Source of the DNA: Roseiarcus sp963770275
GTDB taxonomy: Bacteria > Pseudomonadota > Alphaproteobacteria > Rhizobiales > Beijerinckiaceae
DNA length: 64,000 nt
Reading direction: 5' to 3'
Assembly: GCA_963770275.1 (NCBI GenBank)
Contig: CAVYPD010000002.1
Span: 124,001-188,000, forward strand
Shown: positions 62,733 to 64,000 of the stretch, piece after piece
Position numbering within the stretch: the stretch's first letter is position 1
How the letters are laid out: every line of letters begins with the position of its first letter
Notes under the pieces: generated by a model
Database searches by the model: none
What the model was told of the DNA's origin: nothing
What the model saw: only the letters and a program-made list of their open reading frames with translations
Program-made: the position numbers and the translations under genes

Positions 62733-62957
62733 GGGCGTTGCGCTCCTTGATAGCTTCGAGCGGCGTGCTCCTCCTCGCCGGCCTCCGTTTCGAGCCGCGC
62801 CACGACGTCCTCGGCGGGCTCTGAGGCGGCGATCGTGACGCCGTCGGTCATGAGGATCAGGCAGTCCGTCCGCGTCCGACGCATTGATGGCGACCACGCG
62901 CTCCGGCCGAATGTAGGCGAAGCCCTTGACGGTTTTTACGATGATGAACGGGATCAT
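62699..62957 (-). pseudogene. Small conserved protein between purL and bolA, frameshifted
   Basis: The ATG at 62957 overlaps the purL stop (ATGA). The first frame reads MIPFIIVKTVKGFAYIRPER and VVAINASDAD; skipping one base at 62865-62872 gives DCLILMTDGVTIAASEPAED and VVARLETEAGEEE. In rhizobia a short gene with this kind of text sits between purL and bolA; its function is not known. The end is uncertain: as written the frame runs into the start of bolA, so a second shift or a short overlap is possible. Confidence 0.6.
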
Positions 62958-64000
62958 GGATTTGCCCCCTGAGGACGGCTCATATAGGCCGGCAGCCAAC
63001 TTTCATAGGCTTCGCTCAGCGCCGCAAGGGCGAGCGGAGCCGCGCCGCCAAGCCTCAACGTCTGGCCTCCCGTGGCGCCGATGCGCGAAAGCGGAACATT
63101 GAGGCGCTTCGCCTCCTCGGCGAGGGCCGCGCTTTCCGTCGACGGCGCGGTCAAAACGTAGCGGCCCTGATCCTCGCCGAAGAAGAACGCATGGCTCAAG
63201 CCGCTCTCCGCCTCGACGCTCGCGCCAATCCCCCCCGCCATCGCCATCTCGGCCAGCGCCACGGCGAGGCCGCCGTCGGACAGGTCGTGGACAGCGCTGA
63301 CCCTCCCGCCTCGGATGAGCGAGGCGACAAATTCGCCGTTGCGGCGTTCGGCCGCGAGATCGACCGGCGGCGGCGCGCCCTCTTCGCGGCCTGCGACCGT
63401 CGCGAGCCAGGCGGACTGGCCGAGCCAGCCCGGCGCTCCGCCGACGAGCCAGATGTCCTCGCCCGCCGCCTTGAAGGCGAGGCTCGCCGTTTTCGCCACG
63501 TCCTCGACGAGACCGACGCCGCCGATCGCGGGCGTCGGCGGAATGCCTGAGCCCATCGTCTCGTTGTAGAGCGAGACGTTGCCGGAGACGACGGGGAAGT
63601 CGAGCGCCCGCGCCGCCTCGCCGATGCCCTCGATGCAGCCGACCAGTTCGCCCATGGCCTCGGGCCGCTCCGGATTGCCGAAATTGAGATTGTCGGTGAG
63701 CGCGAGCGGACGCGCGCCGACCGCGATCAGATTGCGCCACGCCTCGGCGACCGCCTGTTTTCCGCCTTCGCGCGGATCGGCGAAGCAATAGCGCTCGGTG
63801 CAGTCGGTCGTCAGCGCCAGGCCCTTGGGCCCATCGCCGAGCCGCACCACCGCCGCGTCGCCGCCCGGCCCCTGAACCGTATTGCCGAGGATCAGCGTGT
63901 CATATTGCTCGTAGACCCAGCGCTTCGAGCAAAGATCGGGCGAAGACAGGAGCTTGAGCAGCGCCGCGTCGGTCGGCATCGGCGCCTTGATCGACGCGGC
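62954..64000 (-). CDS. purL: Phosphoribosylformylglycinamidine synthase subunit II (partial)
   Basis: PurL makes FGAM from FGAR, ATP and an amide nitrogen in purine synthesis. The frame is open at the right edge, so only the C-terminal half (about 348 residues) is present. Family text includes RWVYEQYDTLILGNTVQGPG, NLIAVGARPLALTDNLNFGN, FPVVSGNVSLYNETMG, and RVSAVHDLSDGGLAVALAEM, with the second ATP-binding-like Gly-rich loop. Its stop overlaps the next gene by 4 bases, so purL, the small gene and bolA form an operon. Confidence 0.95.
   Translation of the reverse strand, partial: AASIKAPMPTDAALLKLLSSPDLCSKRWVYEQYDTLILGNTVQGPGGDAAVVRLGDGPKGLALTTDCTERYCFADPREGGKQAVAEAWRNLIAVGARPLALTDNLNFGNPERPEAMGELVGCIEGIGEAARALDFPVVSGNVSLYNETMGSGIPPTPAIGGVGLVEDVAKTASLAFKAAGEDIWLVGGAPGWLGQSAWLATVAGREEGAPPPVDLAAERRNGEFVASLIRGGRVSAVHDLSDGGLAVALAEMAMAGGIGASVEAESGLSHAFFFGEDQGRYVLTAPSTESAALAEEAKRLNVPLSRIGATGGQTLRLGGAAPLALAALSEAYESWLPAYMSRPQGANP

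Overview
The window looks like chromosomal DNA of a high-GC alphaproteobacterium, most probably of the order Hyphomicrobiales (Rhizobiales), perhaps near Beijerinckiaceae or Methylocystaceae. The evidence is a gapR (DUF2312) gene, a purL - small gene - bolA order, AFG1/ZapE, a DUF2934 gene, REP-like palindromes typical of alphaproteobacteria, and high GC with few AT-rich gaps. The genus is not resolvable from sequence alone.

Layout. 0-7 kb: the end of zapE, a fatty acid desaturase/PhnD-like pair with a strong promoter, then prmA-zwf-GNAT on the minus strand and a TauE-type exporter. 7-13 kb: a frameshifted membrane patatin-like lipase, a frameshifted class I fumarase, and a His/Tyr-rich secreted protein whose 3' end is duplicated on the far side of the fumarase. 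13-19 kb: small genes (DUF2934, VOC, a lone acyl carrier protein, DUF1328, a CpaC N-domain protein, gapR), a broken N-formylglutamate amidohydrolase and an SDR. 19-34 kb: a catabolic region with two sugar-type ABC importers, a phytanoyl-CoA-dioxygenase-like enzyme, a zinc MetE-like methyltransferase, an SDR, a GntR regulator, a polysaccharide deacetylase and an amidohydrolase. 34-47 kb: mostly housekeeping (tRNA-Lys, ilvC, lemA-TPM-TPM, a D,D-carboxypeptidase, nudC, an aminotransferase, htpG). 47-56 kb: regulator/effector pairs (TetR-cupin, AraC-MFS, SDR-ECF sigma), a MetX-like hydrolase, an MBL-fold protein and a PQQ-type sugar dehydrogenase. 56-64 kb: a second large patatin-like membrane protein flanked by a duplicated sigma-factor 3' end, a PEP-CTERM protein, a MarR-VOC pair, and purL-small gene-bolA running off the end.

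Three themes stand out. First, about eleven genes are broken by single-base shifts, nearly all looking like one extra base, in housekeeping genes as well as accessory ones; sequence error is the simplest explanation. Second, two loci (fumarase; large patatin) sit between imperfect direct repeats that copy the 3' end of the neighbouring gene. Third, the 19-34 kb region reads as an uncharacterised pathway for import and breakdown of a sugar-like and possibly methylated compound, with a 25-bp motif shared by two of its promoters.
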